Assembly: GCF_030269925.1 (NCBI RefSeq)
Contig: NC_085107.1
Location: 1,860,001 to 1,924,000 of the forward strand
Origin: Bombyx mori
Lineage: Eukaryota > Arthropoda > Insecta > Lepidoptera > Bombycidae
Direction: 5' to 3'
Length of the DNA stretch: 64,000 nt
Made by a program: the position numbers and the translations under genes. Positions 45,201 through 57,982 of the stretch are shown one piece after another. The notes under the pieces were generated by a model. It did not search any database and was not told the origin of the DNA. It saw only the letters and a list, made by a program, of their open reading frames with translations. Positions within the stretch are counted from its first letter, which is position 1, and every line of letters begins with the position of its first letter.

Positions 45201-46659
45201 ACTATTACCTTCTAACATATTCGTTATCTTTCTCTATCTTTGTTCTGTTTTTCTTATTTACTCTCATAAAACAGATTGAATTGAGTACTATTCTATTAAA
45301 CTCAATAAATATATTTTAAAACGAAATCGTCTAAGACTGTAAAAACACCAATGAAGATCGTTTCAACGAAATCTCTGTATATTTAAAAAAAATATGCATT
45401 TAGTAATAATTAAATGAATTATTACTGTATTTCATTATTAAGTTTAATAATTATTATATTTTTTACTAACTCACTTATAAAAGGCCGACTTACATGCATT
45501 ACATGTGGGATGGTATGGCGAAATTTAGTGGATATTTAGTTTAACAACAAAATCTTTTATTCTTTCAAAAAAATACTACATACTTACACATTCGTAACAT
45601 CGTTATGCCCATTTTATATCTGTCATTTATATTTTCTTCTTTTAAAATAAAACTAGTGTGCCAGTGTGAATTAACCAAAAAGTACCGATATCCCACTTAT
45701 ACATAGGTACATATGTATATGGCAATCCTTTGCTATAAAATCTGGGCCTACTTCCGGTGTTTAAATCGGTATAAAGCATTGTAATTGTATACTTCACATG
45801 ACAATGCCATATTATTTTATCAAGGACGATCATACTAAAATCGTATTATATATTAATAATGTTCTTTAATTTACCCCTTATTTTAGCAAAATAATTTACA
45901 ATTGTAGCTGTAAAACAATTATTGAGAAAAGTATCGTTCATTGCTTTTCTTGAACAAATTGGAAGTGATATTTTTACATTCGTGTCAAAATCGACAAGCT
46001 TCCCATTTTGTGGCTTACAAAAACAACGATTTGAAAAGTATTCGCTTTTGTCACAAAATAGAAAAATCTGACAAAAACTACTTACATTGTACATATTAAC
46101 AAACAAATGTACCGACTGTCTGTATAAACGATATATTAGCGTCTTGGAGCTGGGTATATAAAAAATTCGGCAAGTCAAAAATAACGGGCGAGTTATATCG
46201 CGCTAACTCTTGCAAGCGACCGCCCTCACAATATTACTTACAACTTACCGTAATACACAATAACTTATTTATGATAGTTAAATAAAATATTTCTGAGAAA
46301 AACATGTTTAGTTTAATTTTTAATGATCTTATGGTCGTCACACGACGCCGATATGTCTTTAAATAATACGGAGATATCTTAAATATATTTTAATTTCAAA
46401 TTAAAAGTCGTAAAAAATATGTTACTGTATATTATTAATTTATAAGTTTATAACATACCTCATACATTTTGTTATTCCAAAATCCTGAGTATGTAGCTAT
46501 TGCAAACTCAAAATAATGGAACACATTTAATTCAACCATTAACGGACTCTGCGTTCTTCGCTTTTAACAAAAGTTGGTGATTTTCTCGTTCTGTACTAGT
46601 ATTAATATACTGAGATTAGCGATCAACTGGAAGACTACATTGCTACACGTCCTTACGGA
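42222..46659. other. Phosphatase 3' region and AT-rich intergenic DNA
   Basis: The first several hundred bases are probably 3' UTR. Beyond that the DNA is strongly AT-rich with A and T runs, and no gene was recognised. Confidence 0.45.
42996..43001 (+). terminator. Possible polyadenylation signal of the phosphatase gene
   Basis: An AATAAA in TTATTAAATAAAAAAGAAAC lies about 775 bp after the stop at 42221. It is the first perfect AATAAA I noticed downstream. The region is AT-rich, so this is weak. Confidence 0.3.
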
Positions 46660-46990
46660 TCCATCAGATCCAATAACCCTTGCATTAGACGCCTTCAGCT
46701 CTAACACTAGGAGCAGGCTGAGGAACCCCGGTAACCGTACTCGTCGAACTCGACAAAGAGGTCGACGTGCAACCTAACCCATGCATCAGCCCGCTGAGTG
46801 TCTTGCCGGATCTTCTCAGCGGGTCGCGTTTCCTATCTGGTAATAGATTCATTCGCGAAGCAGCTGCCCTCGAGTTGTTAAATCTCCTTCGGAGGCGCTC
46901 GGGGGGCTGTTAGCTAATCCCACCCCTCCTGGCTGCGCCTATGCTCGCCCACATGTCGTGGTGAAACTGGAAGGGCTTCAGGGGCACCAG
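46660..46990 (-). mobile_element. Family B copy, longer version
   Basis: On the - strand, GTGCCCCTGAAGCCCTTCCA, GAGGGCAGCTGCTTCGCG, GGAAACGCGACCCGCTGAGA, TCGACCTCTTTGTCGAGTTC appear in order. This is the most extended copy of the family in the window. Confidence 0.75.
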
Positions 46991-49188
46991 TAATCATAAA
47001 AAAACTACATCGCAGATGATAACTACATACAAGGGCCCGTTTATATTAGACTATTCGATATTGCGACTTCAAATGGAGACCTTTTTAGACACAGCCCACA
47101 GACAAAGCGCAATCACTCTCAGAAGCCTGAGCCCAACGATGAGGCACACGAAATCGCCAGCTGAAAGACGATTCTGGAAACCGTATTTTTAGAAGGAAAT
47201 AATTTAACACGATAGGTCTGTAAAAGGGTTGATCGAACCTTTTCTTTTCTGGATAAGAACTCTTTCGACCTCTGGAGACTGGAATTAATTGTGATTGATA
47301 CTTTTTGTCTCTGGCCATACTTAAGTGTGGTGCGACAGTTTGGGATATTGGAAAAAAAGTGAAATGAAATGAAAGTTCGTGACTGTTAAAAAAATTATAG
47401 TCCGGTATTAGTTGACAAATTCACAATAAAATGAACATAGGAAACGCGGTCTGAACTTGTGTTCTGTTACGTTCCAGCCATTTAGCTTACATTAGTATTA
47501 TCATACCAGCATCTTTGCTCGTAGAACGAATTTTAGCAACGAAATGTTCAGCTTATCAAAAAATATTAGGAAACTTACATCTTAGTTATTAATGTTCTTC
47601 GTTTTATGGTAGTTTTTTATTTATTTATTAAGTCGATTTAAATTCTTTGATGTTTTTTAAACATTATAATGCTCTTCTATTTGCTTCATGTTGGAATATG
47701 AGAAGTTTTTATTTCTATTCTTAAAGATTGAGTTAAATGTATTTATAAACGCATATTCTTTCCAAACCTTCAGTGTTTATGGTAATTTAATCATGTACTT
47801 GCGGGTTGTACTCTTATTATGTATCCTTGTTAAGATCTCGATATTTTCCGGTCTTTGTTCTCTCTATAAAAATAGCGATTAGTCAATTCTTTTTATTTCG
47901 ATCATGTCATTATTAACCATGATTCAAAGGTTATTGTGTTTAAAATAGAAACGAGAAGTCTGATATTGAAAGAATACATACGAGAAGATCCAAGGGTGAA
48001 AGTGTCGGATAACTGTCTATCCAGTCCCTAAAAGATAAAAATAACTAACGTACTTAAAGAACCACAACTATAACTTTATTTCAAGAGGCTCTTAAAGTGA
48101 AACTCAACAATGCCGCTTAAGTCGACGAAGTAATTAATAACTTAATCTTAGTTTTGTTGACTTTTTTTTTCATTGTATCAGGCCTGTGAAATATAAAAAA
48201 TCATATCGAATTTGATAGGTAAGCAGTCCAAACAAAATAAATAAATAAATAATTTGTGGCAAAAGCCTGGCAGGAAATCTAAGCAAAACGCTGTCTCAAA
48301 TACCTGATATAATAATTCTATTAACACGGGAAACACTTGAAAACAAAACGTCTGCTTTCAGTAGACTTTTAATGAATGAACTGATGATTTGTTGCCCAAT
48401 AGATAGCTTGAGTCTAAATTATTTTAAATTGCATTGGCCTTACTTTGTTTCAACTGACGTCATTCCAATTGTTCATATCAGGCGCAGAGTCCTAACGGAT
48501 TGACGATGTCATATACTACTTGCGTATGTCAATACGTCCCTATTGAAGCGGTCTCTTTTAAACTATAACTGTTTAATTTTATACGAAAATGAAACCTGTG
48601 CAACTGTTAATAAGGTTAACTGTTTCTCCGAAAACTTTTGATGTCTCTTGTGGTATGAAGTGAAACTCGATCAATGGTACTAAGTAAAGTTTATTTAAAT
48701 AACTAAAATCAAATAACATATCATATTAATTGATAAATCAATACAAGTTGTTTTTATTTCTAATTATTCTCGTCGTATATCCTAAATTGTGTTAGTGTAT
48801 ACAGTAAAAAAAAATCAACAAAATTAATACTTGAATATATTCGTAACGTCACGTTGTGTAGGTAGATTGTTAAAGCGGAGCCATTTTGGTTTTCATTACA
48901 GTTGACTATCATTTCTCGAATCTTCTTTCTGTTTTATGAATTGAATTTTGTTGACATAGCCATATGAGATTTTCGTCTTTAAATTGCATATCTGAATTAA
49001 CGAGCTCACTGTTCACATGAGGTCGAAGTTGTAATTTTATTGTAAAACGGTCGCTTATACACGACCTTCGAATTGGAACTCATGACTGATTCGCGACAGA
49101 CACAGATAGGGTAATGATAACTTTACCCCTGAGGGCTCAGAACGGATGGAAAAAAAAATTATGTTCTCCTAATTTTTTCATACCCTTT
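46991..49188. other. Intergenic AT-rich DNA
   Basis: Apart from a very degenerate SINE near 48995-49150 nothing is recognised. Confidence 0.45.
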
Positions 49189-49424
49189 ACTGGTGGTAGG
49201 ACCTCATGTGAGTCCGCACGGGTAGGTACCACCACCGCGCCTATTTCTGCCGTGAAGCAGTAATGCGTTTCGGTTTGAAGGGTGGGGCAGTTGTTGTAAC
49301 TATACTGAGACTATACAACTTATATCTGAAGGTGGGTGGCGCATTTACGTTGTAGATGTCTATGGGCTCCAGTAACCACTTAACACCAGGTGGCTCGTCC
49401 ACCCATCTAAGCAATAAAAAAAAA
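49189..49424 (+). mobile_element. Silkworm-type SINE body, copy at 49.2 kb
   Basis: Complete + strand copy with a 9-bp deletion (GGCTGTGAG region) near the 3' end. A very diverged older - strand copy precedes it at about 48995-49150. Confidence 0.9.
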
Positions 49425-51740
49425 CCTTTTAAATATGTTACTAAAGAAGTCCTCTAATATCGTCAAATCTCAAAAGCGTTAGTTTTTAGTTCAATTGCTA
49501 TATTATCTACTATTGGTACATACATAAGTTTATGACAATATTTATATGTTCGGTTAATAAAAATTGGAACAAAACTCGCGATAAACGATTTTGAAAACGA
49601 AATAAAACACGACCTTCATATGAAAAAAGTATTCTTTAAAAACGAGACTATCACGAAAGTTTTTAAATCAATAAATAAAACAATAAATAAAAACACGTTA
49701 ATAGTGCACCAATTGTTTTTAACGGTAACCTAAATATATTGAATAATATGTCGTGAACGACTTTTGAATTCTCGACGCACCGTTAAAATTGATTGCTGCA
49801 ACATAATGAGAAATAAAAAGGATTCACTTGAAAACGAAGAAATTGAAGTCGAATTATTAATATTTCAGGTTTAAATTCGAAGAGAACAAAGAACATTGAA
49901 TCGTGCCACACAGATAAGGCAAGTAGGCAAGGCATTCTTTTTTACGAACCACGCTTCGGGCATTCATTTCATTTTCCTCGGACGGCTATAGACCACGATG
50001 TGAGCTCGTAATTGCAGCAACACATCGTTTAATAAATAATATAATATATGCTATTTCCCTTCTAACACTTGAACATAAGCTAGAACGATGTTGATATTAT
50101 TTTTTAGAAAAGTACATCGTTTTACTTAAAAACGCGGGTAGTTCTAGATACCTGGATCATATTACACAATAGTACGTGTTTCCGTATATTGTAGTGTTAA
50201 CAATTTATCTGGTATAATACGTAGATTTCGTAAAAACATGAGTAAGCTTTTTATCATTACCGTGTATGTATACAATGAAAATATTGCCATGTCATTTTAT
50301 ATTTATAATCTAACTATTGTCAATATTTATATTCTGTATTTATGTATTTTACGGTATGATGGCAGTACGCGTCGACAATTTATTTGTAACAAAATATTTT
50401 CTGGGTTTACGTAATAATATCGTTCCGAGATAATTATTGGAATTTAATTAACATTTTACGGAGAACGCTTAAAAAGTATTACATTTACTTAATAAAGTAT
50501 ATCGTATCCTACTTAGTCTTTAAATTTGCAAATCTTACCAAATTTCGTCGAGTTTAAAATACATTTCGACAATTAAACGTTAATAGTTAGATAACATGAG
50601 AACTCATTGCATGCAAGATGCTGTAGTAGGTGTTAAATTGTTAATTTTCCACATGTAATGTTTTTTTGTAAAATTTTTGCATTTTAACACAGTGGGAAGT
50701 GTAACCAGTGACGTTCCGTAATTCAGACTACATATTCATTACACTTTATTTAATTGACCTAAATAACAAACTCGCGTTTATGTAATGTGTGCATGTAGCA
50801 GCTCTTTCATATACATACATCAGTACATAATATGATTAATAAGTTCTATAATTCCATGGAAAGTTGTACTAAATTTTCATGTACATTTCATTTATATTTA
50901 CACACTTTTTAATTTAGTCTAGTTTATTATTTGCTTAAGACGGAACATTTTGTTAATGCAAAAATGTCTCATTAGTTTTTTAAGGGTTCTTTAATATTTG
51001 AATGAATTTGTCGTTGAACATAATGTGCTTGACGCAGTTATTGAAATTGAAATACAACGAATTAATATTACTGGGCCAACAACTGCACGCCACATTTTTG
51101 CCATTATTTTAAAAACGAATGGCAGATTACCAAATATACTACAAAAAATTTCATGTATTTTTATGTATACGAAATTTTCATAATATTAAGAAGTAAGTAT
51201 TACATTAAATTTTGGCTTTTTTAAGAGATGATGAGCTCTTGTAATAATAGTACTCATTGTACATAGGTTTTGTTTTTCTTCCTAAATCTGGGAACTACAT
51301 TATTTAATCTCGTATTAAACGTAAATCGTTTTTATGTTAATATCTAGTGTTTAAACTACTTATATGTAATATCGATATTAAAATTTTTTTTAGTATCTCT
51401 TGATGCTCGTCGCCAACTGAGCGTCTTCTATTTACCAAGTGAAGGTATAAGTGTCAAAACTGTAATTTTAAAATTAAAATATCACTAAAAAATACATTGG
51501 TCTTAATTTTTTTCCCTTTTTTATTATTCGAAGGCAGATAAGTTAACCGTCTGCATTATAAAGTTCTTCGAATTATTATATGAATATAAAAGAGGCATAT
51601 TATGCGTTCATTCTATGTCGTAGTAATGAAAAGTATTCCTGACCTGATAGACGAGATGACTGATGATCTAATACTTGTTCGAGAACAACTTACGAAATTT
51701 ATTAATTACTGGAACTTGGAAGTACAGAGCGTACCTGTAA
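49425..51740. other. Intergenic AT-rich DNA
   Basis: Nothing recognised; a 61-codon frame at 50998-51183 lacks family traits. Confidence 0.45.
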
Positions 51741-51820
51741 GCCTGCCCTGGTAGATACCATAGTCCCGCCTAATTCTAACCGCGAAGCAATCTTGTTGCG
51801 GTTTGAACTATAGGACAACC
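51741..51820 (+). mobile_element. Degenerate SINE body fragment
   Basis: TGGTAGATACCATAGTCCCG to GCGGTTTGAACTATAGGACA parallels the 5' half of the body with many changes; a fresh copy follows directly. Confidence 0.6.
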
Positions 51821-51826
51821 ACAGTT

Positions 51827-52069
51827 ACTGGTGGTAGAACCTTTTGTCAGTCCGAGCGGGTAGGCACCACCACCCCGCCTGTTTCTGCCGTGAAACAGTA
51901 ATGCGTTTCGGTTTGAAGGGTGGGGCAGCCGTTGTACTGTACCTGAGACCTTAGAACTTATATCTCAAGGTGGGTGGCGCAATACGTCGTAGATGTCTAT
52001 GGGCTCCAGTAACCACTTCACACCAGGTGGGCTGTGAGCTCGTCCACCCATCTAAGCAATAAAAAAAAA
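51827..52069 (+). mobile_element. Silkworm-type SINE body, copy at 51.8 kb
   Basis: Complete + strand copy of 243 bp ending CTAAGCAATAAAAAAAAAG. Confidence 0.9.
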
Positions 52070-52141
52070 GACAGATTTCGAAGGCAGCGTGCGTGACGGC
52101 ATTTAGCAACGGGCAACGCAAGCTCGTTTAGTTTTTAATGT

Positions 52142-52366
52142 CATCGTGACCTATAAGATAAGACGCTCGGTACATTCGTATCAAGCCATGCGACTATGTC
52201 GGTGTTCGAATCCCGCAGGCAGTTAGTAATTTTTCTAAAGAAATAAAATACGTACGTAACAAATTTTCACGAATGACTTAAGTACACGGTGAAGGAATAA
52301 AAAATATTAAAATTAAACACGCGAACATTTTAATAGCGTAATTACTGGTGATAGGACGTCTTATAT
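52142..52366 (+). mobile_element. tRNA-like SINE head with truncated body
   Basis: The B-box-like GGTGTTCGAATCCCG is at 52200-52214, and the linker is followed by TTACTGGTGATAGGACGTCT, where the copy breaks off. It lies 75 bp after a separate body copy at 51827-52069. Confidence 0.8.
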
Positions 52367-52898
52367 ATAAGAAGACATATAAATTAATAAAGACCACTTT
52401 ATATTACACATAATTCCATTTATTGAGTCATTGTTTTGCAATACAGTAAAAAATATATAAGATTCATGGAAATAAATGTACAATGGTGGCACTTCACTTG
52501 GCGTAGCATCTGCCAGTAGGTACAAGGTCAGATATTTGTTGTATTCACAAACGCTTCGTCCACACAAATTTAAAAGGCAAAAGGCCTTCCAAAGCTCTTG
52601 CAGTTGCAATTATTATCTACAGTTAACCAAAAAGGACTGTTATTTGCATTATTTACCATTAAACATTAACTACTGCTTCTCAGCTCATCTCTGTTTTAGG
52701 CATCAAAGCAAATATACAAATACGCAAACCCAAGTACCAGCATACGCAACAAATAAGTTATTCAACAAGACCACCTATATGTATACCATGAGGGTCATTA
52801 AAAGCAACACATCTTTAGTCTACGACAGTAGGTATGGCCAAATTGTGCCTTATTACGAATACGCACATTGCAATATACGATATAGTTCAGTTTTACTA
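52367..52898. other. Intergenic DNA
   Basis: A 143-codon + frame at 52476-52907 overlaps a - frame; neither shows a domain and the + frame runs into the MITE. I see no supported gene. Confidence 0.4.
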
Positions 52899-53066
52899 TG
52901 TGCTTAGTGCGAGTTTTTTTAACGTTCACGATAGCGTAAAAGTCAAATTTGTAGGGAGTTGGAACGTTTGCCTATGTTTGCCGCTAGGGGGCACTGTTCC
53001 GGCTGCATACAAATTTCAGGTAACTTTTACGCTATCGAGGACGTTAAAAAACTCACACTAAGCACA
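52899..53066. mobile_element. ~170-bp MITE, copy 2
   Basis: TGTGCTTAGTGCGAG... and ...CTCACACTAAGCACA are inverted ends; both copies share the AACGTT(C)..CGATAGCGTAAAAGT arms and the GCCGCTAGGGGGCACTGTTCC core. Confidence 0.85.
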
Positions 53067-53126
53067 CTGATGGTAAGGCGTCTTGCGAGCTCGCCCGGGT
53101 TGATTTCGCCGTCCTACTTATTTCTG
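53066..53126 (+). mobile_element. Degenerate SINE body start fused to MITE end
   Basis: CTGATGGTAAGGCGTCTTGC to CCTACTTATTTCTGC parallels the 5' quarter of the SINE body and begins exactly at the right end of the MITE at 52899-53066. Confidence 0.5.
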
Positions 53127-54579
53127 CGCCTGCGCATCCAAATGTCTCGAAGGGAGTAGCGGTATACACATTTCCGGGTCTACAGACTACAGTAACCAGA
53201 CTAGTGTGTGGGCCACTTATCAGACGTTTCCAGAGGTATGTAGTGCGAGAGGTGACAACGTGTCGGCTTGACAAAAAGTAAATCAATAAACGAACTGTAC
53301 AACTGAAATCTACTTTGTTTATGGTTGACACTCTGCCTCGATCATTCCTTCATAGCTTCATAAGTACCTAAGAATCACGATTCTTTAGATGCAGCTCGTT
53401 GACTGTCTTTGTCCTGCAATGTCATTTATTAGACAGAGATCTGTGCTGCGATATTTTAGTTCATATCTCAATTCATTGCTTGGGACATCATAGCCTTGTT
53501 CTCTTACTCGATTATTGACATATCAATTCATAATGCAAAATGTTCCATTAATAGACACAGATTTTACAAACAGATAAAGTTTCTTATTACCCACATATTT
53601 AGATTAAAATCTGAATCATTCTTATGTCTTGACATATTACAATGTGCTTGTATTCTCTTCATATCTGTTTAATTAAATTTACTACTACTACAAGATTGTT
53701 TTATTATTTCAGTTTCTGTAAAGAATTCGACATTATGGATTCACTTATATTGAAAAAATATTATTGTTTTTTTCTTTCTAGACCACATCAGTTAGATTGG
53801 TTTTTGCCATCATTATATTTATCCATTCACAAACTCAAATGTTCCGGTCAATGAATAATTAAATCTATTCATAGATATAAAAAGTAGATAAAAATAATAC
53901 AGTATCCAACACCTATATGAAACACACTACCATTGTCTCAAATATTGAAATCATTTTGAAGGTAATATTAATAGTTAATGTCAGTTACACATACAGTCTA
54001 CAAAATACTAAGGAATGATTTTAATCTTCCACCTTGATATCTCTTAATAAAAAACAAAACTGTTCTAGAGATGCTCGTTTGACAATAAAGATATTTGCAA
54101 AATATCACATTTAAGTTTTCTGATAATGTATTACCAATTTTTTTTTGTCTCTTTGTGGATCAGATTGCCAGCAAAATTACAAGAACCACTATTGATCATA
54201 AATACTTTCTGTCCAAATTCTTTTTTAAAGAACAATAAGAAAAAATGTACATAAGCTGTATTATTTACAGTTTATGAAGCATATATGTATATATAACACA
54301 AAATTGTCCCAGCGAAGAGCAAACATTTGAATATTTACTCCCATTTGCATGTGAAATTAAACATTAGGTAGTATATAATTATTACAAACTGTTGTGTTTG
54401 AGTTTTACAGACCATTTGGATTAGATTTATACCTTAAAGATAACAGTAACATTCTGTAATGATTTAATATTAATCATAATTTTTCCATTAAATTATAATT
54501 TTCAAATCTATAGTAGACTTTTAGTTTGAAATCTTATTGATGAAACATACTGATTTGTATTAATTAATTAATTATTTAC
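53127..54579. other. 3' flank of PEX16
   Basis: AT-rich; the PEX16 3' UTR should begin here on the - strand, but I found no perfect poly(A) signal close to the stop. Nothing else recognised. Confidence 0.4.
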
Positions 54580-55569
54580 TTATGATGCCCACATATAGAA
54601 GTAAATGTCTTGCCAGTGATTTAAGTATTGGATTATTGGGCCACAGATCAATGACATCATAGGTATTTTCTTTGAAGCAGAATTAAGAACATTTTCTATT
54701 ACAGTGTTAGAATATTTATTGTACATAGGACTGCGTAATAAATATAGGACTAAGCCTAATTTTCTTCGACTTATTTCCAGCCTTTGTTCATATGATAACT
54801 CTTTCATATACCTATTGTATACTTTGAGACTGGCAATATCAATACTGAGAGCCACAAACCACTGCTTCCAGGCTTTATTTCCAAAGAACCTCATTGCAGC
54901 AAGATGAAGTAATGGCTTCAAAACATGTAATGACTCAGCATACAATAAGTCCTTAACCTCAATGCCAGGCACAGGTCTATCATCTTTTATTTTCACTGGC
55001 GTCCAATCTCGAAAAGCAATTGGAGGTGCTCCATCAACACGTCTCATAACACGGCCAGACCTGCGAAGCTTAAAAAATGAATTCTCATGCTCTTCAACAT
55101 CTCGGCCTTCAGTATACTTCTTTCTTTGTAAGAAAGCAACAGGGGGGTGTGATATGGGAAGTTCTTTGAATCGATACAGAAGAATTAATCCGGACGATGC
55201 TTTGAAGAGCTGCAATAAAGTTGCAACGGTCCACTTGCCTCGTTGTCCCCATCTGTCTTTGGCAATGAGTTCTACAAACACTTCACTATAGTGAATGATA
55301 GTGAGCCATATTTTAATCTGTTCACGAAGTCCATAAGATGAAGTTTCGGCACCGTAAGCGTCTCGAATAAGTCTATCATTATACAATGATAACAGCTTTG
55401 ACATGCAGTATATCATTTCAGATATAATTGGGGATTTGTTTATTTTACCGGCCACGAAATACGACGTCCATGTAGCAACGGTCTCGACGTCTGTCACCAC
55501 GCTCGGATTGCTGATCACCCATCGCTTGTACGCAGTGTACACTTCTTGCAACGACAATTTGCTACTCAT
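54580..55569 (-). CDS. PEX16: Peroxisomal membrane biogenesis protein PEX16
   Basis: This is a single open reading frame of 329 residues, close to the ~336 of human PEX16. The family sits in the ER and peroxisomal membrane and recruits PEX3 and membrane proteins during peroxisome formation. Visible family traits are the N-terminal YxxYKRWVISNP region, SELVY-like SEMIYCMSKLLSLYNDRL, a hydrophobic segment near residues 112-134, the RSGRVMRRV block (170-178), a second hydrophobic region near 215-250, YYLLRSP-like LYLLRSPMYNKYS (275-287) and the C-terminal QDIYFYMW. The start is the first ATG, 12 bp beyond which lie AT-rich bases without an upstream in-frame ATG that I noted. The gene has no intron. 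The assignment rests on recalled similarity over the whole length. Confidence 0.93.
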   Translation of the reverse strand: MSSKLSLQEVYTAYKRWVISNPSVVTDVETVATWTSYFVAGKINKSPIISEMIYCMSKLLSLYNDRLIRDAYGAETSSYGLREQIKIWLTIIHYSEVFVELIAKDRWGQRGKWTVATLLQLFKASSGLILLYRFKELPISHPPVAFLQRKKYTEGRDVEEHENSFFKLRRSGRVMRRVDGAPPIAFRDWTPVKIKDDRPVPGIEVKDLLYAESLHVLKPLLHLAAMRFFGNKAWKQWFVALSIDIASLKVYNRYMKELSYEQRLEISRRKLGLVLYLLRSPMYNKYSNTVIENVLNSASKKIPMMSLICGPIIQYLNHWQDIYFYMWAS

Positions 55570-56456
55570 TTTTTAACAAAAATTATTTATGAATTGGTCA
55601 GAATACTTTAGCTGTTAAATTGATTTACCACTAAGGTTTAGTAATTATAACAAGTCATCTGTGTAAATTAACCATAAATATAAAACACTGAACTTTAGAA
55701 CCAGTCTCCTATCAGTTTACTTTGTTGACAAAAATGACACATTTGATTTCAATGGTTTTCTTTAATAAACAGGCAAAAGAAATCAAACCTATAATACTTT
55801 TTGGTACTTGCAATACCAAATGGAATTTACTTACTGTTTTGTTCAAATGGATAAGTTAAGCTAAAGATAATTCGTACGGCCAAATCGTAATGAAATAATC
55901 TTAAATCATAATTTAGAAAATAATTAAATACATTTATTTAGGCTGTGTGAATGTTTACGATATTGGCAAACGTACAATGCAAGAAACCTTTGATTCTCAA
56001 ATGTTGAATACTATCTATCAGAATTTCTTGTACATTTACATGGTATATTTACCTAATGAAACGATACATCTCTCGTGCATCTTGCGTCTTGAAGTTAATT
56101 TTCATCAATAAACGGTAAATTTATAAACTAATATAAAATAATAATAATAATATAAAATAAGTCCTAAATTAATTTTTCGAACCTACAGACATAAGTTAAA
56201 GGTTTTTGATATTTCAAAGAACACGAAAAATCTAGAAAGTCTGACTGAAAAGAAAAATAAGAAATTTGTAGATAAAGTACATTTTTTTTGCTAGAACCAA
56301 GATTGCTTGTTGGATTATGGCGAATTTATCATAGTTTTGTAGAAGTCTACTATATCAAAGAAACGTTGAAAGTATAATTAGGAGATATTTGGACAAAAGT
56401 AAAAGTATGCAAATGATGCAATAATTTACAGTATATTTTTACCAAATTTTGCTCAA
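55570..56456. other. 5' flank of PEX16
   Basis: It should hold the PEX16 promoter on the - strand. No TATA box or initiator could be chosen with confidence in this AT-rich DNA. Confidence 0.4.
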
Positions 56457-56942
56457 CTGTTATCAGAGATGGAAATGTATTGGTAATAAAATTCATGACA
56501 ATGTGGATGATATAAGCTATGGCGATTCTGTATTTACAAAAATGGAACAACTAATAGCACCATTAGAAACAAGAAATAAAAGTAAGAAAAACAAATTTCC
56601 TTAAATTCGAATAACGAGTTATTCTTCGAATTGAGGAATTGGCTTTAAAATCTTATTTATCTCTTCTTCTTATTTATCTCTCTCTTTAATTAATCTCTTA
56701 CTGGTGGTAGGACCTCTTGTGAGTCCGCACGAGTAGATACCACCACCCTACCTACTTCTACCGTGGAGCAGTAATGCGTTTCGATTTGAAGGGTGGGACA
56801 GCCGTTGCAACTATACTGACACCTTAGAACTTATATTTCAAGGTGGGTGGCGCATTTACGTTGTAGATGTCTATGGGCTTCAGTTACCACTTAACGCCAG
56901 ATGGGCTGTGAGCTCGTCTACCCATCTAAGCAATAAAAAAAA
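56457..56942 (+). repeat. Tandem duplication, unit 1 (segment X plus SINE)
   Basis: CTGTTATCAGAGATGGAAAT to the SINE A-tail recurs at 57113 onward, nearly identical (GATTCTG versus GATTATG is one change). The offset is 656 bp. A complete SINE body occupies 56700-56942, with the same diagnostic changes as its duplicate. Confidence 0.92.
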
Positions 56943-57112
56943 GGGAAGCATTATCAGTTCAAAACTTCAAAAAAACTTCGTTTTCGCTTACTATATTAAA
57001 TGAAGTGGGGTCGTTGGAAATAGCTCTTGTTGAGCACTGCCAAAGCCAACGAATACTACAATTTCGAATCCCAATTGTTGGCATGTCAACTGCAGCACCC
57101 TTCAAACTGTAA
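56943..57112 (+). repeat. Repeat segment Y, copy 2
   Basis: This lies between the duplicated units and matches 26560-26732. Joined to X it opens a 77-codon frame starting MLSTAKANEYYNFESQLLAC and ending KNKFP (57027-57260). I do not recognise the frame. Confidence 0.85.
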
Positions 57113-57598
57113 CTGTTATCAGAGATGGAAATGTATTGGTAATAAAATTCATGACAATGTGGATGATATAAGCTATGGCGATTATGTATTTACAAAAATG
57201 GAACAACTAATAGCACCATTAGAAACAAGAAATAAAAGTAAGAAAAACAAATTTCCTTAAATTCGAATAACGAGTTATTCTTCGAATTGAGGAATTGGCT
57301 TTAAAATCTTATTTATCTCTTCTTCTTATTTATCTCTCTCTTTAATTAATCTCTTACTGGTGGTAGGACCTCTTGTGAGTCCGCACGAGTAGATACCACC
57401 ACCCTACCTACTTCTACCGTGGAGCAGTAATGCGTTTCGATTTGAAGGGTGGGACAGCCGTTGCAACTATACTGACACCTTAGAACTTATATTTCAAGGT
57501 GGGTGGCGCATTTACGTTGTAGATGTCTATGGGCTTCAGTTACCACTTAACGCCAGATGGGCTGTGAGCTCGTCTACCCATCTAAGCAATAAATAAAA
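57113..57598 (+). repeat. Tandem duplication, unit 2 (segment X plus SINE)
   Basis: Second copy of 56457-56942, with the SINE body at 57356-57598. The A-tail differs (AATAAATAAAAA), so tails changed after duplication. Confidence 0.92.
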
Positions 57599-57982
57599 AT
57601 CTTATGCGGGAATGATGCTCCACCTCTAAAACACCTCGTTTTTTGCTTTCTCTCTTAATTTATTCATGCATAATCTGCCCAAACAAGAGTGAGGGAAAAT
57701 ACAACTCGAGCAAAACCCATCTTGAGGTAAGGCGATTGAATCTACCGAAGTTATCCATTTGGACATTTTACGGTTTTTATAAAATACATTTAATATTCAG
57801 TAAACCCTGACTATTTACCGACAGGTTTTTAAATTCATTTCGATGCTACCTACACTAGCCTTTGCCGTTTAAAGTAGTTAGCTGTATGAGCTATTTTATA
57901 TCTGAGCTGTATGAGCTATCTCTTCTTTTGCTTATAAGAAAGGATGAAACAAACATCAAATCTATGATTTATCTGTCAGTAT

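Noticed and set aside
52476..52907. 143-codon frame as a gene
   Set aside because: Biased composition, overlaps an opposite frame and runs into a MITE; no domain seen.
54704..55291. Long + strand frames opposite PEX16 (54704-54907, 54962-55291)
   Set aside because: They are antisense shadows of the PEX16 coding sequence with no domain of their own.
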